Assembly (NCBI GenBank): GCA_022749755.1
Contig: CM040452.1
Location: forward strand, 11,178,350 to 11,242,349
DNA from: Azadirachta indica
Taxonomy: Eukaryota > Streptophyta > Magnoliopsida > Sapindales > Meliaceae
DNA: 64,000 bases
Reading direction: 5' to 3'
Both the position numbers and the translations under genes were made by a program. Below are positions 36,126 to 49,768 of this stretch, one piece after another. Numbering within the stretch: the first letter of the stretch is position 1; every line of letters starts with the position of its first letter. The notes beneath the pieces were generated by a model that ran no database searches, was not told where the DNA came from, and saw only the letters and a program-made list of their open reading frames with translations.

Positions 36126-37657
36126 GGAAATTCCACTTTGGTCTCTAGTGTTTCACCAAACACTATTTTAGTCACTTTATTTAATATTATTTCAAAAAAA
36201 TTTCTAACATTTAAAAAAAATTGTCTCATCATCTATATGTCAAATTCAAGTGATAAAAAGGCACAAAATAGTAAAACAAAAATTTTTTAAAAATTCAAAA
36301 TATGAAGAGTGAACATACGAGAATTTTGCATAAAATGGAGTTTGATTGGTCTACAATACAAAGTATATAAATTCAATTATCGTCAAATTTTCTTGGCATA
36401 AAGTCATATGGTCAATTAAGTTGGTCAAACATTTTATTATATCTTTAAAAACTTTAAAAACTAAAAGTTAAAAGTTATACTGTACGGGTCAAGATATAAA
36501 CTTTAAAAACTTGCAGACACTAAAAGAGAAAATTATATCTTTTAAATGATAAAAACATAATAAATATATATAGATTTTATTGAAACTTTTTTGGGGCCTA
36601 AATGGCCTTAATAGCGCTCCTCCCCTAGGTGATAGTGTTTAATATTTGAAATACTAGTGTTATATAATAGTAACGAGAAAATTGATTAAGCGCACATAAG
36701 AAGATTTAAAAATATATATATAATAATATCAGTTTACTCGTTATAATTTAGATAACTAATGGTTAATGTTTATAAAAAACAATTACTTAATTATTTTCGG
36801 GGATTGTTAATTTTTTTGGTTGAAATGTGAATATAATTATTCAAATGTTTAAGAGTCATTTGTTTTTTTATTTATATTTGAATATTTATTAAAAACATTT
36901 GAATATAATTAAATTAAAAATTTTATTTAAAAATGTCTTGAATAATTTAATATTTCTATTTTTAAAACATATTTCTATTTTATTAGTTTATTTATTAATA
37001 AAATTAAAATCCTATTTAATTATTTTTACTATATCTCTTTTTTATTGTGGATCTTTTTTATTTGTTTTTTCAATTTTACTTATTTTATATTTTAATTATT
37101 GCAATACATTTACATATTTACATAATTATAATTATATTATAATATAACTTATTATTTTCATTTAATTTTTATTAATCTTTATATCATCGATTAGAAATTA
37201 TTTTTTTTAAGAAAATCATATATCAAAAAGATAAATAATGCACATACTAATATAATTTATTAATTTTTTTATCTATTATTGTGTTAATATAATTAAAATT
37301 ATTATAAATATAAATATATTATTTAAAAAAGTATATATGTTAAAATATCAAATTTTAGACTTTTTGTTCTATCAAAACAAATAACTTAATACTTATTTTT
37401 AAATATTTTAAGATAAAAAATAAATATATCATTTACATTCAGATTTTAGTTATATTCAAATTTTAATTATGTTTAGAGTTTAGTAAAAAAAAAAAAAAAA
37501 CACTACCTTAAACTCTAATGGCCAAATACACTAGCATTTGACCAAGGGACCCAATTGAATAAACTTTGGAATGTTAGGTAGTTTTTAGAAAGAAAGTGAG
37601 ACAAAGTGACCAAAAGTACTGTTTCATAAAACATTGATGACCCAAGTGAAATTTCTC
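36126..37657. mobile_element. TIR element G, about 1.5 kb
   Basis: The left 55 bp (GGAAATTCCACTTTGGTC, a GTTTCA block, TTTTAGTCACTTT) is an imperfect reverse complement of 37601-37657 (ACAAAGTGACCAAAAG ... CAAGTGAAATTTC). No clear target duplication and no coding frame were found. The interior is very AT-rich with a poly-A run at 37485-37500. Confidence 0.5.
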
Positions 37658-40286
37658 CTTCAAACCTCACTATTCTTTTCTTTCTCATACTTTTTTCGCG
37701 GTGGGAAGGAAATAAAAGGACTTCTCCGCTAACACTACCTTTTACATGTGATAAGTTAGGAAATCTATATAATCAAAATTTAAAATATTAAAAAAAAAAA
37801 AAAAAAAAAGCTATGTATTGCTTGCTTGACCTTTCTCCACGTCCTTTCCATGTGCTCCAAGGTAGGTTTATATTATTGGAGTACTTCAATTCAATTCATG
37901 GATGACATAAATCAATGACCACTCCTTTTTAAGGAATCTTAATCAGAGGTTTTCTTTTTTTCTTTTTTTTTTTTGGTTATGTCAAAAGAAAAGAAAGAGG
38001 TTAGGTTTTGTGTAGAATCAATTACAATTATTATGATTGAAAATTAGCATATGCTTCTCTCTTTTACATTTTAATGTATGTAGCTTGAATTATAGTGGAG
38101 GTTTTGTCCAACAGCTTTTAGCAAATATTTGAAATGGTCAATTCTTAAGATTTGTTTGAGATCCTCCCAGAAAACGATAACAGAAATCAAACAATAAATC
38201 TATACAAATTTTTGAGAATTCTATTCCAACTTTATTATTTCAATCAGCAAATGCATATTTAGATCATCGTGGCATCATCGCTTGCCTATAATTTGGTCAA
38301 CTGATTAAATTTCAAATAAAAGATATGAGGTTCAACTCCTCTCGGTTATAAAATCGAAACTAATTTTTTTTTTTCTAAAAGATAAGTACAAATCACACTC
38401 AATTAAAATTAACTGTAAATTTTTACACACAATATCATGTAAGATATGATTAAAACTCTTGACCACAGGTAGGATTTTAACCTAATGTCTGTATATTGTA
38501 CAACTATTGAATAAGGCTACCATTGTTATCAAGTACAAATATGTTCAAAATTTCTAACTAGTGATGGATTTTTGACCTAGTATTGTTGGTATATCATCCA
38601 ACTCTTGAATAATGACACCTTTGTTATCAAGTGGACGAGGAGAAAGGGTAAATTAATTTTATGATTAATTTATTTGAGTTATTATCTACCAACTAAATAA
38701 TTTTTATTTTACTATATAGCAGTTAAAATATATTTCAAACTATCTCATAATTAGAAAGAGGAAACGACATAATATGTCACTCCTCTCTCGAACTTTCCTC
38801 CATCCTTTTCCTCCACTTTCAAACTTCTAATTCTCCGTTTATTTCACTTCAAAGTCCACCGGAGATGGAGAAGATCTCCATCTCCAGTGAGATCTCTTTA
38901 TTTTCTTTTTGTTTTTCAGTTTCTTTTCATTAATAAAAGCAAATTTTTACTTACATTTAAATATATAATGGTGTTTTTTCATCTAATGAATTGTATTCAC
39001 TTTATGATAGTTTATTTCCACCTAAATTTAAATTTATGGTAATTTTTTGGATTTTTTGCTGTTTTTATGATTGTGGTAGTCCCCTCCTTTAGATCTGTAC
39101 ATTTGAAAAGTTATAGAGTCAGATTTGTTAAGTTTTCATTTCAAATCTGGGAGGTTCACTATTATAATATATATGTTACAAGAGTTCTGTTGCAGCACCA
39201 ATCACAAAGAACAAATCCAAAAAAGAAGAGGTAAAGAATTGAAAAGTTATCTGGAAAGCTCCAACTTGATTTATATTTTCTTCGTCTTCAAAATTATTAT
39301 TTTGTTTGAATTATAAAAAGACACCAACTAAATCTGTTACTGTATATTCTCTTTATACCACAATAGAGTTAAGATCTGTTTGGTTGTTTATTGTAATTGA
39401 TTTTTGTAGCATATATTTTTTTACTGGTGTAAATTTGTAGGTCGTATTTTTCCTTTATGGAATGAATGAATGTTATATTGGATTTTAAAGAAAAAAAATC
39501 TCATAATTATAACAATTATTAAAAACTTCATCTAATAGCTACTACTTAGCTCTTATTTAGGAAGATTTACTTAGTTATATAATAAACAAAAAATATGTTA
39601 TTAATTAAAAATAGTAATAAATACCGTTTTTGAGAATATTAATTCGTATAAGATATTGATGGATAGCATATAAATATTGTAATATAAAAAATGAATAAGA
39701 TATAGTAAAAGGTATAATAGCTTTTAATTTTTTAAAATTATTTTATTAACACAGATATAATATAAAATATCAATTATAACCAATCTTAAATCTTTCTCTA
39801 CTATCTATCCCTATCATACCACCAACAGCCGTCTTGGTTTTGCTGCCGCCTGCCTAAATTTCTTCATTGTTGTGTCTCATGGCTGTCCACCCTCACCATA
39901 CTACTCAAATTTTTCATTGTTTTCACATTTGTACTATTAATTTTAATATTTTATCATAAAATAATAATAAAATAATTATAATCATGAACTAGATAATACG
40001 AATTTTTTAATTTAATTTAATTTAATTTAATTTATTAACATAATATATGATGCGGATATCCTTTTAGTTTAAGAGTTATATGTTGAGAATTTATACACAT
40101 GGTTATATTTAGAGTTAAATTTTCTTTTTCTTTTTTTTTTTTGTTAATTTGAAATACACCGACAGGATGGGCGGCAGTGGTGGTGCTGCAGGTGCAGAGA
40201 ATAATATATATTTGAGTGCACGTCTGGTATTGGAGTGGTAATGGAGGACAGTCGGTGAGTGTTCCGAATAAAAGCATAAATAATAA
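37658..40286. other. Intergenic DNA, no gene seen
   Basis: Poly-A runs are at 37791-37809 and a T-rich tract at 37950-37973. At 38780-39330 the composition is less biased, with CT-rich and then intron-like sequence, but no coherent coding frame was found. Tandem TTTAATTTAA pentamers lie near 40008-40032. Confidence 0.45.
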
Positions 40287-42159
40287 GGGTTTTAACACAT
40301 ACCTCCCCTGAGGTTTATCCTTTTAACACTTAGAGAGAAACTTTAAAAAAATACAAACTTACTTTTCCTAAAGACATCTATTTCCATACAAAATTGCATA
40401 AAAGATATAAATGTCCTTCAATTACCATTTTTGAAACAAAGACAATAAAAAACAACAAATCAAAAATTAGTTTTGATTAGGATCTACAGAGATCACTGTA
40501 TATTAACATCTAATAAATAATAGAGTGATTTAAGGATAATGAAAAGTAAACCTTAACAACATCAAAGTAATGTATAAACCTGAAACAATATGTTAGCTAG
40601 TCAAGTAATGCATTGTAATTTTTAGCATGAATTTTGAAGAAAGAATGGGAAAAATATCCAGAAGAGCAAGTATTATACAACAATAAATTAATTCGCCAAG
40701 TATAAACAATATTTCAATAATATTGAAGTAGTTTCCTAACATTTGAAGAATGAAAGAAAATTTTACAATTCATACATGTGAAATCTTAACATTGATTAAT
40801 TTATTAAATTCTAATATGAAGTACAATGACTTCCAATCACTTTTATAATGTAAGTCAAATGCAATTGATATTGACATACTATGTAAATGATAAACTACAT
40901 TAATACCCAATTCATTGATAAACATTACTGGCAATTATATTATAGACAAGTACTTAGTATATGAATCTTGTAGAGGGAACACAAATGAAAACTAAATAAC
41001 ACAAATATTTTCAAACATCAAAACATAACCTCAGAACATGCTTATCATATTTCAAAACCAAACACGCAAGAGCTTTGCATTCAAGTTCAGCATACTTATT
41101 TCATGAATATTTGCATGTATAACAAAAAGATAGATACTTAAAAATCAGTTTATGCAAAAGATGTTAACAGAAAATAAACAAGAAAACAGAACAACTATAT
41201 ACAATGTCCAACCTTTTGTTTGTGACAGATAATAATATCAGTTCAAGTAAAATAAATCACTTAAAACTTAAGGAAAAAAAAAATAAAATTTTACACAATT
41301 CAAAATTTCTCATATGTAAAATATTACACTCAACATTCCATTAATACTAATAAAATTTTCCAAAATGTTTGAAAAAAAAAATAGATTTCTCTCTAACTTT
41401 TCTTCTTAATTAATTTTTGATACATGCACAAACCCTCTGAACTCATAAACATAGCTGCTCAACACAATAACCCTTTCCATCCCAAATACAACATAAATTG
41501 ACTATTATTCAGCTTTATTATGGACATCCACATAATTATGAACACCAACAACGTATACAAGTAAGAAAATGAGTACACACATGAAACAATTGGGTAGTTT
41601 ATTTACTTGGTTGAATCAATAGAATCCTTTAGTTAAATAAGTTCCCAAACTTAATTACAGCTCTTTGGAAATGACACCATTTAACTTAAATCTGAGTATA
41701 GCTCTTTGAAGACCCAAAATGGCACCATTTAGCTCAAACTAATTCAAATATTAATTTTTTCTCATTGAATATATACTTACATAGGCAAGTAATGGTACGA
41801 AAAAATAGCTCCAAGTTTTCTCTATAGCTTGACCCTTACATCTATCTTACAAGAGAAATAACTAATTTAATAGAAATTAATTTGAAGATCAGACATTGTG
41901 TGCGTATTTTGATTTGAGAGCTTTGGGTATATGGATGTCTCGAAAGTTAAGGTAACTCATCTACTAATGATTTCTCACATACAAGGTTAAACCAAATATT
42001 AAAAATGAAAATAATTATTTTTTTACTATAATACCCCTCAAACTAACAATTTATTAACGATAATAGATGTCTTCAGGAGAGGCAAGTGTATATTTCTCTA
42101 AAAAAATTTTTTAGGTGTTAAAAGATCAAAGCTCAGGGAAGGTATGTGTTAAAACACCA
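40287..42159. mobile_element. Mutator-like non-autonomous element, copy B (about 1.87 kb)
   Basis: Begins GGGTTTTAACACATACC and ends with the reverse-oriented counterpart. A 9-bp AAATAATAA repeat flanks it (40278-40286 and 42160-42168). The outer ~50 bp match copies A and C, including the TGAGGTTT and TTTTAACACTTA-like words. The interior is AT-rich with no transposase frame and differs from A and C. Confidence 0.75.
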
Positions 42160-42168
42160 AAATAATAA

Positions 42169-44080
42169 TTGACAACAAATACATACAAATAACGGACCTG
42201 TAAGCTGCATGCAGATTATACATTACTGAGTAATAGTGGTAAATCTTTTTTTTTTTTGAAAAAAAAAGGACAGCCAAATTATTCAAGACCTTCATCATCA
42301 CACCTCATCCCTAGTAGTACAAATGTTCACCATCTTCCACACATTGTACACCACCGCATCCCCACTACTCTCGACAATAAGCTTCATAGGATTTGACTAT
42401 AATTAAAATTTTATTATTTTTTTGTTTCTACGTTTCTTCTTTTAACTTATATGTCAAATATTACAAAATTTTATTTAATATATTTTAAATTTTATGTTGA
42501 AAAATATAATATAAAAATAAAATAAGAATTGATGTAACAATACATCAAATGTATTGTAGCTAAATTCCAAGCTTTGTTTACTGAATATATATATATATAT
42601 ATATATATACAAAATTTTTCATTTTCATGGAATTGAAGGACCACCTCGATTGATGATGATCTTTAAGCTAAATGAGGAAATGAGCCACGGAAGAGATAAT
42701 TCAAACTTTATAGTACGGCTTTCTCCTCTTCATTTCTACAAACACTTTTAGTTTCTAAAAGTTTTTCTCCTCTAAGTTCTTCGCTCATCTTGCTTTAGAA
42801 GAAAGAATTTCTTCGGCATTTTGTAGTTCTAAGTATGTTTTAAATCTTATATAATAACTATGGGTATATTGTTTTGATAGTTATTAGAATATAAAATTCT
42901 TATGATAAGTGTCATTAACTCCTTTACTACTATACGAAGTCTAAAAGTTAGACATTTTCGTCTCACATATTTAATAAAATTAAACTTAAAACTAAGTTAT
43001 AAGTTTCAAGTTCTCTTTAATAAATAGTCGCATTTTAAGTTGTAAAATTTAAAAATAAACTTGTTATAAACTGTATTCCTAAAATAAACAATGCTTAATT
43101 AATGTTATGTTCGTTTGTTACATTTAGTACCAAGATGGGTTCATAACATGATATATTGATATATTGATGTTGAAGGTGGGTTCACAGCCCGTTGTATTGA
43201 TAGATTGATGTTTTATTACATGATAAGTTTTATTATAGTATACTGACTCCTTTGCAAGAATGCAAGATCCATAAGGGAGGAATTGTGACATTCACAAGGC
43301 CACAAGGTATAAAGGAGAAAAGATTATCACATTTATAAGGACTATGATGTCCAAATGGAAGAAAATTTTCACATTTCATGCATCATATGATAAGTATTAC
43401 TATATTACAAAAACCTCTTCACGAGGAGGGAAGGTCCAAGATATAGAAAATTGTCAATTCCACATTGTTAGCGAGAATAAACCTAAACTAAATTGTAAGT
43501 TTATTTTTTTTTTTTTTCCTTTTACTATATTATGAAAATCCTCATCCCAGTTATTTTCCTTTTATTTTTTTTTATCTACTTTTATCATACACTTAACCAA
43601 TATAGGATTATCAAATTATAACATTACAACTATGCTAAAACATGTATTTCTCTATTTTATTTGAAAAAAGTGTGAACTATAAAATTTTTATGGTCCTTTT
43701 CCAGTATTTGTATTAAGTAAATTAAATAGTTAAAAATATTATTTTACTAGGAATGTCTACTGACTAACTTTATCAACAAACTGTCACATTAGGAATATGA
43801 TGATCCTAATGTAACCTGGTAGAAGGATGCTGAACTTATTTACTATTAGATTTCTGAATAAGTCCAGAATTTGTAGAGGACCATGAAAATGCAAACAGAT
43901 GACAACATTAGAGAGCAAACGAGTAGACAACTCAATGGTACTTCTCAGTGATCATTCTGTGCCCGAAAACAATCTATCAAAATTTAACAAAGCCAAAGAT
44001 TGGAGCTAACATACACTAGCAACACCAGGGTGCCTCAACAGTGACTTTCCTGCAGCAGCAGTAACTTTGAAGTTGCACTT
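42169..44080. other. Intergenic DNA, no gene seen
   Basis: An AT microsatellite lies at about 42584-42608. A short imperfect tandem duplication occurs around 43135-43215, where GGTGGGTTCA- and TATATTGATAGATTGATG-like words repeat. No gene was recognised. Confidence 0.45.
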
Positions 44081-45129
44081 ACTGTCTCATTCCATGCTTT
44101 AAGAACCCGTTGTCGAACATCATCTGATACTCTGCACCAGCAAACCTGTAAACAAATTTCGTTATAAGCTGAGACAGGAAGGAAATAAAATGCAGCTGGT
44201 TCCTTAGAAGCAGGGCACCTGAACCTGCAAAACTCATAACATGTGTAAGAACAGTGCTAATTTTCATTTATGATTTGAACAGAAATAGAAGAAGTTTAAA
44301 GAAAGCAAAACCCAATTCAGAAGCATGAAATTTTCAGCTTTCACAAGTCTGGATGTGTAGTGGTCACAGAGTCCCTGATCGTAAATACATACACAAAATG
44401 CATGCAAATCCACACATACAATAAAAGCAAACAAATTCCACACACAAAAGTGCATATAAAGCATAATATCAGAATTAAAAGTACACTTCTCTTAAGAAAA
44501 CAGTTAATATGGACCAAAATTCAACGTTCTTCAATAAAATAACCAACGACAACCACTTCCGTTTTCTTAGAAAGGATAAGAAACCAAAACCTATTAACTC
44601 TATTATGAGTATTTTTGAAAATCATAAAAGCTTTGAGCAAAATATTTGCCAACCAACAGAGCAATCAAATGACCCATTGAAATCAATGTCAATCTACTAA
44701 TTTAAAAGTTTTCACGAACTTTGGTAAAAATAATTTCATGACAGGAATAAAACTAGCGGCTAGAAAGTAACATACTGGTTCCAGGTTATCAACCAATGTT
44801 TCTTTCCTTTTTCTTTTCTTTTTTCTCCTCTGGGAAAAAATACTGGTTATCAACCAATCTTTCTTGAAGAGCCTAAATGCAGTAATTAAACAGTTTTGAA
44901 ACAGTTAGAAAGACAAAACACAGTGAGGGAAACAATAAAAGGCAGAAAACATTTCACATGCCATATCATAGAATTGACCTGCCCACGACCTGCACAGTGG
45001 AAAATGGCTGTAAGCTATATTTATTGAATGGGTGATCTCCACTGAAATATAACTCGACTTAAGAAGAGACCTTAATGCTATAATTATAAACATTAATGAG
45101 AGAAAACGAACCAGATACTAGAAAAAGGA
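44081..45129 (-). other. Region downstream of U2AF35 with a possible spliced 3' exon
   Basis: On the minus strand, 44146-44091 is bounded by a good acceptor (TTTACAG|GTTTGC) and a donor-like ACA|GTAAGT. This suggests a spliced 3'UTR exon or an alternative terminal exon of the U2AF35 gene. No complete protein frame supports a separate gene. Confidence 0.25.
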
Positions 45130-46873
45130 TCAGTATTCATTCCCCCCTTGCTGCGGCTGTTGCTGCTTGTAACTGTATTCATTACCACTTTGCAAATAAC
45201 CATTATTGATGTTTCCATTGTCATTGTTGCCACCATCCGCATTAATATTCTTAGCTTCTTCTTGCTGTTCCCTTTCCCTGTTCCACTGCTTAATTTTGGC
45301 ACGTCTCTCCTCACTGCCTTCCCTGACAGGGCTATGATTCCGCCTTCCACCAGGGCTCCTGCTTCTGCTTCTCCCTCTGCGGTGGCTAGGGCTTGTGCTC
45401 CTATGCCTTGTGCTCCGACTTTCGTTATACCTCTCACGGTCATCGTACCTTCTACTATGCCCACCATGAGAGCGCTCTTCATGGCTCCGATGCCTGTAGG
45501 GGCTTCTGCTTCTGCTGTGGCTACGCCTTCGTGTATTTCTCCCAAACAGTTGGCGCCTCAATTCCCTAACAGAAACAAAATCAAATTGACATTTAAGAGA
45601 AAAAATCAGATGATTACATTCATCAGCATTTTTCCTGCCAATATGAAAAACCCGAGAATTGATGTTTTCGCTCTTACCTGCTAATGCTTTTAAGGTGCAT
45701 AAAATTGCAGTAACCACCACGGTTGCATGTATTCTCCTCGTATTGCCTACAAGTGGCTTCACGGAAGTCCGTGACAGGGGAGAAGTCAACAATAATGGGA
45801 CGCCCTATCATTATTGATGATCAGAATCAATGTAAGAATAAGATAAGAACCAACTCAAATCATTCACCACATCAACAAACACTGACCAATTACAACATCA
45901 TGTCATAATACAAAAATGCAGGACACAACTTGTTCAAGAATATATGACCTCAACACCATGAACTTAAAATATCAGGAAAGAAGTCTAACCAGCATAAAAT
46001 CTCCCACTTAAACTTTTAAGTGCCCTTGCAGCTTGTTCTTCCTCCCTAAACTGAACATAAACGTTGCCAACCTGCAAAGAGAATATTCAAATGTTTGTTG
46101 TCAAATAAGATAACAATTGAGAAAATAGCCAAAAGAATAGATTATAAAGAAGCTTACCATATGATCAGCTAAGTTGTCACAGACATTCAGGCTCTCAATT
46201 TCACCGTATTTGCTCAATTCCTCAAACAAATCTTCATAAAAATCCTACAATTTCGTATGAAACAGTGAAACATCATTAACAAAGTGTAGACAAGCTAACC
46301 CACTACATTCTTCAAACCAAATCAATCATACATATCAAACAAATACTTAACATCTTTGACAACTCTTGAGAAATCCACATGAAACATAGAAATGTAAATT
46401 CATTTTTGCTTATTTAAAAAAAAAAAAAACTAGTCAACCAATAAATTAAGCAAAAAAGAATCCAACAAAAAACAAGTTAAGACTAACATAAAATCGAATT
46501 TAAATAAATAAATAAGAATAGAAAATTGCTAAAGCACATATCAAGAACCCAGCCAAAGATATAACGAACAGCCACGAACCCACATTCACCTTCAATACGT
46601 TGGCTAGTTAGTAACTAAAAGGACCGGCTAACATACCTCAAAGTGTTCTTGGATCTTGCGGGGGTCAAGCGGGTTACCCTGGGCGTCGACACCAGGAGTG
46701 ATCATATCGAGCCGTTGGTACATGTTTGAAAGCAAAAGAGTGGGGCTGATGCTGGGCTTGGTGTGGAGACGAGAGCAGCGGTCTCCGTGTCTGCAAGCGC
46801 CGATCTTGAAGTAAAATGGACAGTTTACTCTGTCTTTCTCGGTACCGAATATCGAAGCCAAGTGTTCCGCCAT
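45130..46873 (-). CDS. U2AF35: Splicing factor U2AF small subunit (5 coding exons)
   Basis: Nuclear pre-mRNA splicing factor; with the large subunit it recognises the AG of the 3' splice site. Coding exons: 46873-46637, 46244-46158, 46071-45990, 45804-45678, 45565-45130; GT-AG introns with agreeing phases; 322 aa. Zinc finger 1 (CCCH) uses Cys18, Cys27, Cys33 and His37 in [20 protein letters not shown]. The UHM-type RNA-recognition fold follows (about 43-145), with [15 protein letters not shown] and the GRFYAGRPI loop. Zinc finger 2 uses Cys154, Cys162, Cys168 and His172. An Arg/Ser-rich region follows from about residue 185 ([20 protein letters not shown]), and then a Gly/Asn/Gln-rich tail ending [11 protein letters not shown]. 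All metal ligands are present, so the protein looks functional. Confidence 0.96.
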
Positions 46874-47282
46874 CCCAAAGAAATTTCAGATTTCAATCTC
46901 CGAACTCTCAACCACCACCACAAACTAACACCCAACCGTTTTCTCTGTTGCAATGAGTGGAAAAGAGGGATTTTGCAAATTCAGATTTCAAGTGTCGTCC
47001 CGTTTAGTTCAAGGAGAAGCAGAAGAAGACGATTTGTAATGTCCAATATTTTATGCAAGACTCTTCTAGATGTTTCCCCTCCCGCTATTTGCACCCAATA
47101 TACCTTGTAAAGAGAGAATGCATGAAAATCGTTTCATTCGTCTATTTTACATGATTATCCCAAAGTCTTTGTTAATTTACTAAAATGCCCTTCTACGACA
47201 TTTGCAAAATACCGAACACTGTCCCCAGATAATTATCAGATGGCCGTGTAACGTTATTAATCGGGTAATGTCTTTAATTTTA
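46874..47282 (-). promoter_or_regulatory. 5'UTR and proximal promoter of the U2AF35 gene
   Basis: Less AT-rich sequence to about 47110 is probably transcribed leader. A short TTAATTTTA target copy at 47274-47282 marks the insertion of the adjoining TIR element. Confidence 0.4.
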
Positions 47283-49759
47283 GGGTTATTTTCAGCTTTA
47301 TTCTCTATTTTATTAATATATATAAAATGTGATATAATTATTAAAAGTCATCACTTCATCACTTGATAACAGTAAAATATTGTTTTACTTAAAATTAAAA
47401 AACAATAATAAATTACGATATTTTTTAACTAATTATAATATTTTAAAGATATTACAGTATTAATAAGCATCACCTGAATAGAAAGTGTTAAAAATATATT
47501 ATTTAGCTCTCTTTGACGGTTAATTATGTAATCCTTAAACACATAATTACTTAAACACCCTCGTTCACTTCAAAACAAAACACCAGAACAAGCCAAACTT
47601 CCCCGAAGCCTCGTAGGTCAAATTCACATCAACTAAAACTAATTGAGTCCCGTACGTGGTTCGAATAACATTACAACATCATGCATTTGTATGCTTGATA
47701 AGTCATCTTGATAAATTACATGGAAATCACAATCCAAGTAAAATAATAATTCAACAAAAACAATTTCACATAACCCAACTTCATATCTCAAAGCTCACAA
47801 ATTTCACCAATCATAACGGTAACACTTCCTAAACTATATATGTATACTTCTAATGAAAAACTGTAGGCTAAATTTAGTATAGCAAGCATTTAAACAAAAT
47901 CAAACTATAAGAAAATTATGCACATTCAGATAATATTGTTGATGTATTTAACTTTAGGGGGTAGTGGTATTGTGCAGTTTCTTAATTGGAGCATTAATTG
48001 TGCATTATGAAACTTGTACATCCAAGTTCAAAAAGCAAGAGCAACATCTAGAGCTCATAATCAAGCGAAAATCAAGAACCCAGAATCAAGAGCAACAAAT
48101 GGGTATCAAAAACCCAAAATCATGAGCAACAAAAGGGTCTCAGATTAAGAATAATAATTTACCTATATTAGAACCATAACGAAAACAAAGTTCATATAAC
48201 TATATCATAATAGTTTAGTATAAGTAAACCTCACAAATTAAAAGCGCATACAAAATAGCTCAATTTTTTTCCTAATAAAAACTAAAAAAAAACCCAAAAT
48301 TTTCTTCAAAACCCATCTTCTATCCTTAAATATTCCCCAATGCCAGCCTAGTGCAACACCAAAATCTCATTGGGATCAAGTTTCTAGCAGTCCTATGTTC
48401 TTTTCGCCCTCCAACCCTTTATAAATGAAAGCTTTCTTGCCCGACGTCAAGAGGGCAGAATCTGTTTATGTTGGCGGTGGCCTCAACCTTAGCCGCTAGC
48501 TCCGTGGATTATTGACACGACATAGTAATCGAGGATGGATTCTCCATCTTTGACATTAGTGTGAAAAAAGGCTCATGAGCCAAGCATGCGAGTAGAGGTT
48601 TGTGGAGAAGGCAAGGAGAAGGAAGGTGATGTACTTGGGAATGTAGCTCTAGTTTTTTCACACAATAAAGCATAATTAAAACAAGCGACTTTTATGATTT
48701 TGTTATTAAAGTCGAGGGTCAACTAACAGTAAAATATAACAGAAGAAGAGATAAATGATATATTTCTAATAGTTTTTATATAAGTGATACTTATTAATAT
48801 TTCAGGGCAAGTATGTGATAATATTTCTCATATTTTAATATCTACTATTATATTTATTATCATTAATTAAAATTTTTGAGGATATAATTCACTTTTTGCC
48901 TCTAATAAAAAATCATGATTTCACTACACTTAATAAAAAATTCAAAGAAAACACAATTCTCCTGCCATTTTTTGCTAGAAAAAATGCATCAACTTCTCAT
49001 ATCATCTTTTTTTTTTTTCAAAAAAATGTATGAACTTCTCTTATTATTTTTTTGTTATAGACTAATTCTCTTATTTTGATTTCAAAGGCTTTTTTTTTTT
49101 ACTGTTAATTAATACTATCTCAGTTACTATTTCCCCTTATAGTCACTGACAAAAGCCACTTAGGAGATAGATCATTGGAAACACAAACTTAAACTCACAA
49201 TACATACTTTTAATTTGCCATTTTTGGACATGAACAATAACAAATTATAAGAATTTGCTTGTGTAGTTATTGTGACTTTCATCGATAATTTTTTAGATAT
49301 AATTTGAAGAAGATTTGCATTTTGAGAAAAAGAGAAAGAAATGGGGGCGATGGGTAGGGTAGAGAAAGTGATAGAGAAAGAAAAAAATAATAGAAAAGAT
49401 AAAAAATGAAAATAAAGATGGTGATAATGATATCATATTTGGGATAGGAGGGGAAGAAAAATGGCAATGAATATGTTAGATCAAGGTTTTTATGCTTATA
49501 TTTACTTTAAAAATTAATGGTACAATATATTTATTTAAATCAATTAGTAGGGGTACAGTTGTCCAAATATATGTCCTAATTTACTATTTGACCAAAATTT
49601 AGGGACTAAAATTATATTTTTTTTCCTTTTATTTTTAATTAAAAGAAGAATAAAACAATCATTTTAATGTTACTAGAGGGTGGAATGAGAGACTTTCAAT
49701 AAAGTGATGATATATATGATACATGTTAATAAGTTAGGGATCAAGGCTTTAAATAAGCC
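47283..49759. mobile_element. TIR element, second family, copy E (2.48 kb, carries a nested element)
   Basis: The left end GGGTTATTTTCAGCTTT pairs with the right end (reverse complement GGCTTATTTAAAGCCTTGA). Inner blocks such as GTCATCACTTCATC against GGGTGGAATGAGAGA-type sequence match copy D. The flanks TTAATTTTA (47274-47282) and TTAATTCTA (49760-49768) agree at 8 of 9 positions, a Mutator-like 9-bp duplication. No transposase frame was seen. The element at 47458-48799 is inserted within it. Confidence 0.6.
47458..48799. mobile_element. Nested TIR element F (about 1.34 kb)
   Basis: The first 53 bp (TATTAATAAGCATCACCTG ...) is an imperfect reverse complement of the last 53 bp (... GTGATACTTATTAATA). 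It lies entirely inside element E. Its interior at about 48345-48650 is clearly richer in G+C than the surroundings and looks like diverged former coding sequence, but frames are broken. No exact target duplication was found. Confidence 0.5.
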
Positions 49760-49768
49760 TTAATTCTA

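Noticed and set aside
44195..44222. miR164-like word (AGAAGCAGGGCAC), which would make the opposite strand a target site in the U2AF35 3' region
   Set aside because: Only 13 contiguous bases agree and the pairing needed at the miRNA 5' end fails at positions 2-3; no hairpin was seen, so coincidence is likely.
45148..45684. 178-codon plus-strand frame and 150-codon minus-strand frame over the U2AF35 last exon
   Set aside because: Both are alternate-frame readings of the Arg/Ser-rich exon, whose own frame carries the RS domain, joins in phase to the zinc-finger exon and ends at a proper stop.
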